Source: Phycisphaeraceae bacterium (GTDB taxonomy: Bacteria > Planctomycetota > Phycisphaerae > Phycisphaerales > Phycisphaeraceae). Taken from it: a stretch of DNA of 64,000 bases. The stretch covers positions 310,001-374,000 of the forward strand of contig JADZCR010000003.1 in NCBI GenBank assembly GCA_020851465.1, given 5' to 3'. Position 1 is the stretch's first letter; every line of letters begins with the position of its first letter. The translations under genes were made by a program, and so were the position numbers. A model generated the notes under the pieces. That model made no database searches and was not told the origin of the DNA. It was given only the letters and a program-made list of their open reading frames with translations. Of the stretch, positions 36,270-45,101 are shown piece by piece.

Positions 36270-37943
36270 ATGAATTGGAAAAAGTGGTTGTCAGTCGGTA
36301 CAGCGGCATGCCTGCTCACGGCAGGGATGGCGCTGACAGGATGTGAAACGTGGGATAAGGGAGGTACCGCCGACGACGGTGCGGCCGAGACGATGGTCCG
36401 CCGCCCGACCGAGGCACCTGCCTCACCGAAAGCCAGCGGTCCTGCTGCGGATTCTTCGCATGGTCGAGCGGGCACGATGGTCCAACGGCCCACCGAGGCA
36501 GAGGCTCCTCCGCCTCCAGCACCCAAGAAGGTAGAGCGCAAGGCTGAGCCGGCTCCCGCGCCGCGTCCCAGCGTCAACTGCGCTACCCTCGCGTACCCGA
36601 CTGGTAACCGCGAAACTTCCGCCCTCTGGGTCGAGAAGTGCGCTCCTTCACAGGTCGTCGCAGGCCAGGAGTTCGATTACACGATCCGCGTGACGAACCT
36701 GACCAACATGACTCTTTCGGAAGTCCGGGTTGTCGAGCAGATGCCCGCAGGCTTCAAGGTCAGCAAGGCCACCCCGGAAATGGGCGGTCGTGACGGATGG
36801 ACCTTCGACAAACTCGCCCCACACGAAACCAAGACCATCACGGTCACTGGTTCCGCCGCTGCTCAGGGCACGCTCGAGAACTGCATCTCGGTGACTTACA
36901 ACCTGTCGGCCTGCCTGGCGGTCAACGTCGTCTCGCCGGCTCTGAAGCTCACCAAGACCGCGCCGGAAAACGTTCTGCTCTGCGAGAACATTCCGGTCAA
37001 GCTCGCGGTGACAAACACCGGTACGGGTACCGCCCGCAACGTGAAGATCGTCGATACGCTTCCTGACGGACTCGTAGCCGGTGATCGTTCGGGTGAAGTG
37101 GTGATCAACGTCGGTGATGTGGCTGCGGGTCAGACCCGTGAGTATACCGCCACCCTCCGTCCCACCAAGCGTGGCAAGTTCACCAACAACGCCAAGGCCA
37201 CTGGTGACAACGGCCTGACCGCCGATGCCTCGGCGACTACCACCGTCACCGAGCCGGTCCTCACCATCACCAAGACCGGAGCCAAGAAGGAGTTCATCGG
37301 TCGTGCCGTGCAGTACACGATCACGGTCAAGAACACCGGCGACGCTCCCGCGAAGAACCTGACCATCAAGGACACCGGCAATGGCACCGCCAGTGCCGCG
37401 TCTGACGGCGGCAGGATTGACGCTACCGGCGTTACCTGGAGCCTCGGTACACTCGAAGCCGGTCAGTCCAAGACGGTCACCGTTTCTCGTACCGGCAACG
37501 CCATGGGAACGATCAAGGACACCGCTACGGCTTCGGCGACCTGCGCCCAGGCTGTCACTGCCTCGGCCGAGACCGAGATCGTGGGTATCCCGGCGATTCT
37601 GCTCGAAGTGGTTGACACTGACCCGGTGAAGGTCGGCGGCACCACGACCTACACCATCACCGTGACCAACCAGGGTTCGGCTGACGGCACCAACATCGTG
37701 ATCACCAGCTCGCTGGAAGACTCGATGGAGTATGTCTCGTCCGATGGCCCGACCAAGGGCACCGTGGCGGGCAAGACCATCACCTTTGCCGCCATTCCGA
37801 AGCTCGCGCCTCGCGAGAAGGCCACGTTCAATGTTGTGGTTAAGGCCATCAAGGCTGGCGACGTTCGCTTCAAGACCACGATGAAGAGCGATCAGCTCAG
37901 CCGTGACGTGGAAGAGACCGAAGCGACGAACTTCTACGAGTAA
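36270..37943 (+). CDS. Lipoprotein with tandem DUF11 (OmcB-like) repeats, probably abundant
   Basis: A 557-residue lipoprotein. The signal peptide ends in the lipobox LTGC, giving a lipidated Cys at about residue 25. A Pro/Ala-rich stem follows, with two near-copies of MV(R/Q)RPTEA. About four DUF11/CARDB-type Ig-like repeats fill residues 110-550 (for example DYTIRVTNLTNMTLSEVRVV, VKLAVTNTGTGTARNVKIVD, QYTITVKNTGDAPAKNLTIK, TYTITVTNQGSADGTNIVIT), with several Cys in the first half, recalling Chlamydia OmcB. Codons are strongly biased to C- and G-ending forms (ACC, ATC, AAG), and the ATG follows AAGGGG, so high expression is likely. A surface or envelope structural role is inferred. Confidence 0.92.
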   Translation: MNWKKWLSVGTAACLLTAGMALTGCETWDKGGTADDGAAETMVRRPTEAPASPKASGPAADSSHGRAGTMVQRPTEAEAPPPPAPKKVERKAEPAPAPRPSVNCATLAYPTGNRETSALWVEKCAPSQVVAGQEFDYTIRVTNLTNMTLSEVRVVEQMPAGFKVSKATPEMGGRDGWTFDKLAPHETKTITVTGSAAAQGTLENCISVTYNLSACLAVNVVSPALKLTKTAPENVLLCENIPVKLAVTNTGTGTARNVKIVDTLPDGLVAGDRSGEVVINVGDVAAGQTREYTATLRPTKRGKFTNNAKATGDNGLTADASATTTVTEPVLTITKTGAKKEFIGRAVQYTITVKNTGDAPAKNLTIKDTGNGTASAASDGGRIDATGVTWSLGTLEAGQSKTVTVSRTGNAMGTIKDTATASATCAQAVTASAETEIVGIPAILLEVVDTDPVKVGGTTTYTITVTNQGSADGTNIVITSSLEDSMEYVSSDGPTKGTVAGKTITFAAIPKLAPREKATFNVVVKAIKAGDVRFKTTMKSDQLSRDVEETEATNFYE

Positions 37944-37949
37944 GAAGCG

Positions 37950-37970
37950 GTGCGACTCTACGAGTCGCGC
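37950..37970 (+). other. Hairpin just after the DUF11 lipoprotein stop codon
   Basis: GTGCGACTC pairs with GAGTCGCGC around loop TAC (nine pairs, one G-U), starting seven bases after the stop. Without a T-run it is not a terminator itself, but it may protect the mRNA 3' end ahead of the terminator at 37997. Confidence 0.4.
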
Positions 37971-37996
37971 ATCTTCAGATGTCTGAAAAATACAGA

Positions 37997-38029
37997 ACGG
38001 CACGGCGCGAAAGCGCCGTGCCGTTTTTT
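37997..38029 (+). terminator. Strong intrinsic terminator of the DUF11 lipoprotein gene
   Basis: A perfect 12-bp GC-rich stem (ACGGCACGGCGC with GCGCCGTGCCGT), GAAA tetraloop and a run of six T (38024-38029). It lies 54 bases after the stop codon, on the plus strand. It is the clearest terminator in the window and fits a highly transcribed gene. Confidence 0.95.
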
Positions 38030-38081
38030 ATTCCCGAACGGGGCCGTCACGCATACTCACGACTACGCATGTTGCCGCGGC

Positions 38082-40217
38082 TCAAGGCCCGTACCGGTTC
38101 AGATCGATGTTGCCGATCGGTACACCACTGACCAGAGCAATGCCGCTCCAGATGGCAATGGCCATCAATTCGCCTGTAATGACACCAATAGCGACAAGCC
38201 TCGCATGGTCAAAAGTAGCTTTCCCGCCGTAGCGGATTACTAACCGCTTGAGCATCCATGCGATAAAAAAGCTCAACCAGAGCTGGTCCATCAACGGATT
38301 GATCAACATGATGTAGCCAATCGGATGCGGAAACCAGAAAACGGTCTGACGCAGGTAAAGAGATAGTGCCACCCACAGTCCTCCCGCTCCCAACCAGGTC
38401 GTGTTGACGACATTCATCGTCGGCGGCTGGCGGATGACATTCATCGCAGTCTCAAGGATTTGATCGCGTGGCATGATGCCGTAAAACCAATAATGCATGC
38501 GGTCAGCGCCACGGCTATACGCAAGTACCAGCGCGAAAAAGAGACCTGCAATCACACTGGCAACGACGCTGGAGATGACCGTGACGTGGTACCGGATGCG
38601 ATTGGCACCGGCGTCTTCACACATCTTGGCACCGTTGAGCATGCTCGGCGCGATGAAGGCTTTGGGGTCAAAGAAAAACAGGCTGTAGATCGGCAGGATC
38701 GGTGCGAGGGTTGCGCCGCTGAGCAGCTTGCCCAGCCCAGTCATTTTGTAAATGTGAAAAAAGCCGGTGTGGGTCTGGAACCAGTAGATACCACCCTCAG
38801 CCACGATCCGCATCAATCCCAACGTCAGCAGCGTCAGCACAAGCACGAAAATCAGTGACCATCCCAGAGGAAGGTGATTCCACCGGAACCAAAAGGTCAG
38901 AACGGTGATGCTGAAAAACAGGCCGATTACCGGCAGCGTTAACAAAAATCGCTCCCTGAACGGCCGACGGATTGCCAACTCGTGATAACGTCGCACGCAA
39001 CGATACAGACTGATTGCGGAGAACATCATCATTCCGCCACCCCCTTGGGCGGAGACAAAATTGGTATCCCAGAGAAAATTGCTTGGAAAGTCCGCAGCCG
39101 TGCGTCCATACCCAAGCCAGGTCGCAATCAAAATCATCAACCGCCCCAAGAGGTAATAAAACCAGATGGAGAAACTCATCTCCGCAGGCAATAGAAACGC
39201 CAGCCCCACGGCTGTGAAAATGAAAAAGACCGCGATAGAGTGCGACATCCCTTCGAGAAATGTGCCCTGAAGAATGGGGTCGAGCCGCCACGCACTCATA
39301 CCCGTGAGAATCTGACCTACGCCCGGCCCCAGCCAGTACGCCTGCACCGATGCGTTCCATGCGGTAATGACAAACGTGATTGCAAAGCCGATCCAGAAGG
39401 CGTGGGTTCGGAAAATCGGCGGAAGTACACGGTCCGTATCGTGGTCGGGAAGCAGGCTTTCGGGAAGTTTGGCGAGTGGGAATGTAATTTTCTCGCGGCG
39501 CGACCAGAACGGCAGAACGACATACGTCAAGCTGTAAAAAAGCAGATAGGACGGAACAATGTAAAGCATCCACCAGGCAATCGGTTTGAGCCACTCAAGC
39601 CACGGAATATGAACGATGACATGAAGATAAAACGCAGCATGTACCCACACGCTGTCGGTCGGATTCGGCGCCGGGCCGATACCTTCACGGAATTGCGCAA
39701 TAACGCTCGGATCAGTGATGTATAGATGACGATTCAGGGAAGGAATGAGTTGCTGGTTCCACCCTCGCTGCGGTGTATTCCAATCGGGGTTGAAAGGAGC
39801 TGCAATCAGCGGGACGAGTTGTTCGACAAGGCCATATGTGGATATTCCCGCGGTAATGAGCATTGAGACGAACAGAACGGTTAATTCCGCCCGCCCCAGC
39901 GGTCTGGGCCCGCCCCAATGACGATGAACAAAGCGAAGGATGGGATTCACCCCAAGCACTGCGATCACCAACAGCGGAAACCCCAGTACCGGGATGAGCG
40001 TTCCCGCCAGACCTGCATAGCGGAGATTACTCGCGGCAATCCAGAGAACGGATTGAAAGACGCAAAGAAAAAGTGAGATAGGCAGAATGGTCCAGCGTGT
40101 GCCGAAGATGACTTCGTGGTCGAGATGATGATCTGCATCACCCGGAAGTCGCGCCAGATCAGCACGTCGGTAACCTGCCAGATGTGCTTCGTCGTTTTGC
40201 CGCGCTCCACGTCCCAA
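38082..40217 (-). CDS. Large planctomycete membrane protein (DUF6785/DUF6784-like)
   Basis: A 711-residue protein with about twelve or more membrane helices (for example ISLFLCVFQSVLWIAASNL, WMLYIVPSYLLFYSLTYVVL, LILVLTLLTLGLM-type segments) and an HWGGPRPLGRAELTVLFVSM block after the third. This arrangement and the polar loops match the DUF6785/DUF6784 membrane proteins common in planctomycetes; the function is unknown, and an oligopeptide-transporter-like fold has been suggested for similar proteins. The only in-frame start codon seen upstream of the first helix is TTG at 40217, and the first 40 residues are polar and odd, so the start is uncertain. Confidence 0.78.
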   Translation of the reverse strand: MGRGARQNDEAHLAGYRRADLARLPGDADHHLDHEVIFGTRWTILPISLFLCVFQSVLWIAASNLRYAGLAGTLIPVLGFPLLVIAVLGVNPILRFVHRHWGGPRPLGRAELTVLFVSMLITAGISTYGLVEQLVPLIAAPFNPDWNTPQRGWNQQLIPSLNRHLYITDPSVIAQFREGIGPAPNPTDSVWVHAAFYLHVIVHIPWLEWLKPIAWWMLYIVPSYLLFYSLTYVVLPFWSRREKITFPLAKLPESLLPDHDTDRVLPPIFRTHAFWIGFAITFVITAWNASVQAYWLGPGVGQILTGMSAWRLDPILQGTFLEGMSHSIAVFFIFTAVGLAFLLPAEMSFSIWFYYLLGRLMILIATWLGYGRTAADFPSNFLWDTNFVSAQGGGGMMMFSAISLYRCVRRYHELAIRRPFRERFLLTLPVIGLFFSITVLTFWFRWNHLPLGWSLIFVLVLTLLTLGLMRIVAEGGIYWFQTHTGFFHIYKMTGLGKLLSGATLAPILPIYSLFFFDPKAFIAPSMLNGAKMCEDAGANRIRYHVTVISSVVASVIAGLFFALVLAYSRGADRMHYWFYGIMPRDQILETAMNVIRQPPTMNVVNTTWLGAGGLWVALSLYLRQTVFWFPHPIGYIMLINPLMDQLWLSFFIAWMLKRLVIRYGGKATFDHARLVAIGVITGELMAIAIWSGIALVSGVPIGNIDLNRYGP

Positions 40218-40417
40218 GCCGTGTCCGTCTCCAGCCCGGCCCCGCCGGATATTTCAAGGTCTAATGGTGCGTCATGGAAAGACTATCGGCATGAGACAGC
40301 CTTCACCCGTTGTCGTTTAGCGTCCGAAAACCTCGTTCGTCCTGTTTCTTGCACAGGTAGCCCGCTGTTTGATCGCTCACCGATTCGCGGATAAAGTTGA
40401 CACTTTGCGAGTCCTCG

Positions 40418-40492
40418 CGGGGTGTAGCGCAGCTTGGTTAGCGCGCCTGACTGGGGGTCAGGAGGTCGAGAGTTCAAATCTCTCCACCCCGA
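40418..40492 (+). tRNA. tRNA-Pro (anticodon GGG)
   Basis: A 75-base tRNA. The acceptor stem is CGGGGTG with CACCCCG and discriminator A. The anticodon stem is CCTGA/TCAGG around loop CTGGGGG, giving GGG at 40453-40455. The T-arm is GAGAGTTCAAATCTCTC. The C1-G72 pair is typical of proline tRNA. The 3' CCA is not encoded. It lies in the 347-base gap between the DUF6785-like and desaturase genes. Confidence 0.97.
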
Positions 40493-40564
40493 TTAAAATT
40501 GAATCGTCTGTTGCAGCGGAAAAGTATTACAAAGACAGGATCGAAGACCAGAGGCAAATAAAGA

Positions 40565-41554
40565 TCACTTACCCTGTTTAGGTCTGACCACGTTCCACGC
40601 CAATCCTAGCTTTTCCAGCACCAGCACAATCATGTACACCCCGTCGTACTCCCACCAGCGGTTGCGATTGCATGCACTGGCGGGCTGATGGTGATGATTG
40701 TTGTGCCAGCCTTCGCCGTTAGAAATTAAGGCTACGAACCAGTTGTTCCTGCTGCCCTCGCCTGTCTCATGGGAGCGGTATCCAAAAAGGTGCGTCAGTG
40801 AATTGACTGACCAAGTGATGTGCCACACCATGACGGTACGCACAAACACGCCCCAGACGAGCAGGCTCAGACCAAGCTGTACTCCAGCAGCATGACCATC
40901 CATCGCCCAGCCAATCACGTAACCCACTACGACATGCGCCAGCGCGTGAGTGAGATAAATCCAGATAGGCAGCAGGCGACGCTCGAGTTTAAGGTAGAAC
41001 GGATCACGCAGAATATCTCGTGCATAGCGCTCGTACGAAGAAACATTGTGCAAGCCCCGGTTCTCAACCATCAACCAGCCTACGTGGCTCCACCAGAAGC
41101 TTACGAACGGACTGTGCGGGTCTTCCTGTTCGTCGGAAACCTTGTGATGAAGACGATGCGTGGCCACCCATCGCCCGGGGGCATCCTCCAGACAGCACAG
41201 CGCAATGAAAACCAATGTTCGTTCCACCCAGCGAGGGCATTTGAATGCACGATGCGCCAATAGTCGGTGATAGCAGAGATTGATACCGAAACTGCCGTAC
41301 ACCCACAGGCCGACGAACATCACCCAGAAGCCGGTCCAACTCCAGAAAAACGGAATGACTGCAGCCAGTGCCAGCACGTGCATCAGCGTGATAGGAATGA
41401 CGTAGTGCCAGACAAGACGGTTAGGAATGGACTTGACGGGACGTTGCAGACGAACCGGCTTCCACGCATGAGTAACCGGCGGCGCGATATTCCCCCCTAT
41501 CGAGTCAGGTTCCGCTTCCGTGAGAACCGGCATGGAATTGACGGCTTGTGTCAT
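40565..41554 (-). CDS. Acyl-lipid/acyl-CoA delta-9-type fatty acid desaturase
   Basis: A 329-residue membrane di-iron desaturase. The three histidine boxes are HRLLAH (residues 96-101), HRLHH (133-137) and HNNHHH (284-289), the set that binds the two irons. Four membrane helices surround them (IPITLMHVLALAAVIPFFW, FWVMFVGLWVYGSFG and a later pair). Members insert a double bond, commonly at C9, into acyl-CoA or lipid-bound chains using O2 and an electron donor. The ATG at 41554 is the first start. It is divergent from the cyclopropane synthase gene, whose substrate would be the unsaturated chain that this enzyme makes. Confidence 0.93.
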   Translation of the reverse strand: MTQAVNSMPVLTEAEPDSIGGNIAPPVTHAWKPVRLQRPVKSIPNRLVWHYVIPITLMHVLALAAVIPFFWSWTGFWVMFVGLWVYGSFGINLCYHRLLAHRAFKCPRWVERTLVFIALCCLEDAPGRWVATHRLHHKVSDEQEDPHSPFVSFWWSHVGWLMVENRGLHNVSSYERYARDILRDPFYLKLERRLLPIWIYLTHALAHVVVGYVIGWAMDGHAAGVQLGLSLLVWGVFVRTVMVWHITWSVNSLTHLFGYRSHETGEGSRNNWFVALISNGEGWHNNHHHQPASACNRNRWWEYDGVYMIVLVLEKLGLAWNVVRPKQGK

Positions 41555-41747
41555 GCTGATCCAGCCAGCGACGAAGCCTCGCTATAAGCGCTCCGCGGCA
41601 ATTCGATTCATTAAGTGAATCATAGACAATATGTATCGATCATGCTCGCACACACGGCCTCGTTTTCGCAGAGGATCCGAAATTTTCACACTGTTCCAAC
41701 AATTTTCGGCGATTCCGGCGATACTTCAGTAATCCAAGGATTCCGTG

Positions 41748-42614
41748 ATGCCCACAACTCGCCCCTTTTACGAAAATGTTCAGGCTCATTACGACCTTTC
41801 CGACGATTTCTACTCACTGTTTCTTGATCCGTCGATGACCTATAGCTGTGCCTATTTCGAGCGTGACGGTATGTCACTCGAGGAAGCCCAAGCTGCCAAG
41901 GTTGATCTTTCACTGGGGAAGTGCGATCTGAAACCGGGATTGACTCTGTTGGATATCGGATGCGGCTGGGGATCGACTGCCATGCGGGCGGCACAGCGAT
42001 TCGGTGTCAAGGCTATCGGCCTGACACTCTCGAAAAACCAGCAGTCGAAGGCAACCGATCGTGCCCGCATGCATGGTCTGGCAGATCGTGTGCAGTTCCG
42101 GCTTCAGGGTTGGGAGGAGTTTGACGACTCCGCGGATCGGATCATCAGCATCGGGGCATTCGAACATTTCCGCAGAGAACGATTCGCTGCGTTCTTCACC
42201 CGTTGCCGACAGATCATGGCCAGGACGCCAGATGCCCGCATGATGCTTCACACAATTCTGCTGGGCGATGAGAGAACCCTTCAACCCGGCGAAACACTGG
42301 CTACGCATGAGCACATACTTTTCGCAAAGTTCATCCAGAAAGAAATATTCCCCGGCGGGCAGCTCACGCAGAGAAAAGTTGCCGAGCAGTTCGCCCAGGC
42401 AGCAGGCTTTAAGGTTGAGCTAGTGCAATCGCTCCGGCTGCATTACGCCCGAACACTGGACTGCTGGGCGGCCAATCTTGAGCGGGAGCGTGACCGCGCT
42501 ATCGCTACAACATCGCAGGAGGTTTTCGATCGGTATATGAAATACCTTCTCGGCTGCGCGCGGTACTTCCGCAGCGGGCACCTGGATGTTTGCCAGTTTT
42601 CACTGGCTGTTTAA
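41748..42614 (+). CDS. Cyclopropane-fatty-acid synthase of mycolic-acid (CmaA/PcaA) type
   Basis: A 288-residue SAM-dependent methyltransferase. It has TYSCAYFERD (31-40), SAM motif I LDIGCGWGS (68-76), GLTLSKNQ, RIISIGAFEHF, IFPGGQ and the C-terminal YMKYLLGCARYFRSGHLDVCQF. Length and these blocks fit the mycobacterial CmaA/PcaA/MmaA group (about 287 residues), not the 380-residue E. coli Cfa, which has an extra N-terminal domain. The enzyme adds a methylene bridge across a cis double bond in a lipid acyl chain. The ATG at 41748 has AAGGA nearby. It is divergent from the desaturase gene. Confidence 0.92.
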   Translation: MPTTRPFYENVQAHYDLSDDFYSLFLDPSMTYSCAYFERDGMSLEEAQAAKVDLSLGKCDLKPGLTLLDIGCGWGSTAMRAAQRFGVKAIGLTLSKNQQSKATDRARMHGLADRVQFRLQGWEEFDDSADRIISIGAFEHFRRERFAAFFTRCRQIMARTPDARMMLHTILLGDERTLQPGETLATHEHILFAKFIQKEIFPGGQLTQRKVAEQFAQAAGFKVELVQSLRLHYARTLDCWAANLERERDRAIATTSQEVFDRYMKYLLGCARYFRSGHLDVCQFSLAV

Positions 42615-42621
42615 GGCACAT

Positions 42622-44817
42622 TCACTTTACTGCCGATGCCCGCCACGGCTCGCTGTATTGCATCGTGTCGAGCCAACCTTTTGCAGCAAATGAAGCAAGG
42701 CAACCCATCCAGCTCAAATGTGCCGCTGCTGCATATCCTGATTCGTAACGTCCCCACTCCTGCACCGTCAAGGGGACATGTTGGGCAGCCTGATATTGAC
42801 GCCAGGCGACTCGAAGATATTTTTCGTCTCCACTGAGCAGGTAGCAGGTATTGATTGCATCGGGCAATTTGGATTGAACGTAATACACACCTTCGACTTC
42901 AGAATCGAAGTGATAATCGAACAACCCGTCAGGCGTTCGGCGATGATCAATACACCAGTCTATCACATTCAACATGAAATTTTTTACTTCGTTATCGCGG
43001 TGGAAATGACGCGCCCGATCCAGTCCGATCAACGCCACACCAATGGTGAATACCGCGTCGTAGGGGTAAAAACTTGTCGGCGAATGAGTGAGGTAAAAAT
43101 CTACTAATTTCTCAAGCCCGCGCAGGTATCGTGGATTACCAGTCAGGTCGTAGATGACAGTAATCGCAATTAGTGCCCAGCCGCCTTCCCTCGCGGTACC
43201 ATTGAGTACCTCCCAACGCTGATCCAGATACTTAAGGAAAAAGTCACCAATCCTGCGAGCGACCTGCAGTGCATAGGGTTCGCCCGTGAGTTGGTAGTAA
43301 AGTGAAAGCCCTTCGATCCACATATGGCTTGGATATGCAGCCCCGCGAGTGTGCATGATGCAGTGGGCTGGCACTCCGCCCTCCCGCCACGGATCGTCTG
43401 AAACCGCGACAAAATCTGTATGCATCAGGTGTTCGGCAGCCTGCCTGCACTTTTCAAAAACAGCCTGCTGTCCGGTACGGGCAAACTCCTTGGCGCTGCT
43501 GGCGATGAAATCGTATTCGTTGTTTCGCATGACGGTCCTCCATCGCTGGTCCGGCTGCAATGAAGCCAGACGTGCCGACAGTCCGTCAAACGAATCGTCA
43601 CCCCAGTCGAATGTACCCCGCCGCCAACTGAAGCCATATGTCTGGCGGTATTGAATTTCAGTACGTGGAAATCTCGCTGGCTCAAAGCGGAATGGAATAC
43701 GCCAGCCACCGGCACGATATTGATCCGCATCGACTTTGACAATTGGTTTACGTAGCCAGCTCCAGCCCACGTCTTCGCATTCCGCTGCGGTCGCGCCGGC
43801 AGGCAACTTCACCAGTTGGAATCGCTGGAAAAGTGCCATCCCGCGTTGCCAGTCGAGTGGCGACGCATCCGGAGGATGCAAATCAATGACGACCCGTGAA
43901 CCTTCAAATCGCCAGGCCTTGGGAAACCGTTGCGCTGCTTCAGGCATCACCAACAACCAAGTCGCTTCACCGTCTCCTGCAGCTATCCAGTTTGAAACCG
44001 TAGTCAATCCTTCAACCTCGTAAACCGGATAGTCAGCCGCGTTCTCATGAAGCTGCGCTGGATCAGTTACTCGCACGCCTCCGGCGTCGGCGACCACCGT
44101 CAAGGGGTTTGACGATTCAATCAACCTCGGATGATCGACCATGATGCAAGTTTGCCGAATCAGATGCCGTGTGGGTTTAACGGGAAGCTCTAGCTCCAAC
44201 CTCACTGCACGCACCGGCGTATTTTCGCCAGGCAAATGGTTAATCAGACGAATAGCAAAATCGCCGCCCGCATACCAACTCCACAACCGTCGAGTGATCG
44301 CACCGTAAAACGCGGGTTGATTGTCAGGTTGAGCAATCGTGAATTCCTGCTCAGCCTGGTCAACCCAAAAATCGGAAGTGTGTTCAGGAAGTGGAAACTC
44401 CACCTGCTGCGATATGCGTGAACCATCCTGAAGAAGCACTGAAACATTAAACCGCGTTGGAACGTCTAATGATGCAACAGGTAGGACATCGGGTTTTACT
44501 CCTGTCGCGCGGCGTAAAGTAAAGCTCTTTTCCGCTTTTCGTGCGAGATTCAATGGCAACCATACTTCGTATGATCGCACCGATCCGTCCGACCATTTGA
44601 GAAAGGGTTTGACCATCGCGGGTATTACCCGGCCATGCTCGTCAGCGACTTCCATCGCCTGCTCAGCCTTCCACACGCTGCGCTGAACGGGCACACTTAT
44701 GCGTACGGGATGTTTGTCATAGCGGCTCGCTCCTTCGACCTGCTGACAGATGCCGCAGACATAATTCGACACCACGCGAAACGGCAGAATAGTTGCTTCA
44801 TTCATCGCATTGCTCAT
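42622..44817 (-). CDS. Large protein with toroid-type catalytic half, possibly YetA/exo-rhamnogalacturonan-lyase-like
   Basis: A 731-residue cytoplasmic-looking protein with no signal peptide. The N-terminal 380 residues are beta-rich (VRISVPVQRSVWKAEQAMEV, AGGDFAIRLINHLPGENTPV). The C-terminal 350 residues are helical repeats of (alpha/alpha)-barrel type (HCIMHTRGAAYPSHMWIEGL, GGWALIAITVIYDLTGNPRY). This two-part plan resembles YetA/exo-rhamnogalacturonan lyase-like proteins, but I hold that weakly. The ATG at 44817 is chosen; a TTG at 44874 is in frame. It converges with the cyclopropane synthase gene with 7 bases between. Confidence 0.68.
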   Translation of the reverse strand: MSNAMNEATILPFRVVSNYVCGICQQVEGASRYDKHPVRISVPVQRSVWKAEQAMEVADEHGRVIPAMVKPFLKWSDGSVRSYEVWLPLNLARKAEKSFTLRRATGVKPDVLPVASLDVPTRFNVSVLLQDGSRISQQVEFPLPEHTSDFWVDQAEQEFTIAQPDNQPAFYGAITRRLWSWYAGGDFAIRLINHLPGENTPVRAVRLELELPVKPTRHLIRQTCIMVDHPRLIESSNPLTVVADAGGVRVTDPAQLHENAADYPVYEVEGLTTVSNWIAAGDGEATWLLVMPEAAQRFPKAWRFEGSRVVIDLHPPDASPLDWQRGMALFQRFQLVKLPAGATAAECEDVGWSWLRKPIVKVDADQYRAGGWRIPFRFEPARFPRTEIQYRQTYGFSWRRGTFDWGDDSFDGLSARLASLQPDQRWRTVMRNNEYDFIASSAKEFARTGQQAVFEKCRQAAEHLMHTDFVAVSDDPWREGGVPAHCIMHTRGAAYPSHMWIEGLSLYYQLTGEPYALQVARRIGDFFLKYLDQRWEVLNGTAREGGWALIAITVIYDLTGNPRYLRGLEKLVDFYLTHSPTSFYPYDAVFTIGVALIGLDRARHFHRDNEVKNFMLNVIDWCIDHRRTPDGLFDYHFDSEVEGVYYVQSKLPDAINTCYLLSGDEKYLRVAWRQYQAAQHVPLTVQEWGRYESGYAAAAHLSWMGCLASFAAKGWLDTMQYSEPWRASAVK

Positions 44818-45101
44818 GGATATTTCTCGTTCCAGATGTAACAACAAGCTAGGACGTTTGATCGCGTTGGACAATCAAGCCCGCTTTAGCAGGTTTCTAC
44901 GCTGGAGTACCCGATGTGCAGTCATAATCGCGCATCGCGGATACTTTCCCTGCTCTGCCGCATCCTATCTCAACAATGTGAGGCCTTGATTAATTCGACT
45001 GTTATCATCGCGGATGATTGACCTACAATGATGGCTTGGATGCAACAGGCGCCGCCCCGTTCTACCTCTGAATGGGAGGCGACCCCTTTCCGGAGACACG
45101 C

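Noticed and set aside
36648-38003. Long minus-strand open frame opposite the DUF11 lipoprotein gene
   Set aside because: It mirrors the strong codon bias of the plus-strand gene, has no family resemblance and no believable start; it is a shadow.
39965-40210. Alternative reading frame at the start of the DUF6785-like gene, suggesting a frameshift
   Set aside because: The alternative frame resembles no known N-terminus and the main frame is open throughout; only the start remains uncertain.
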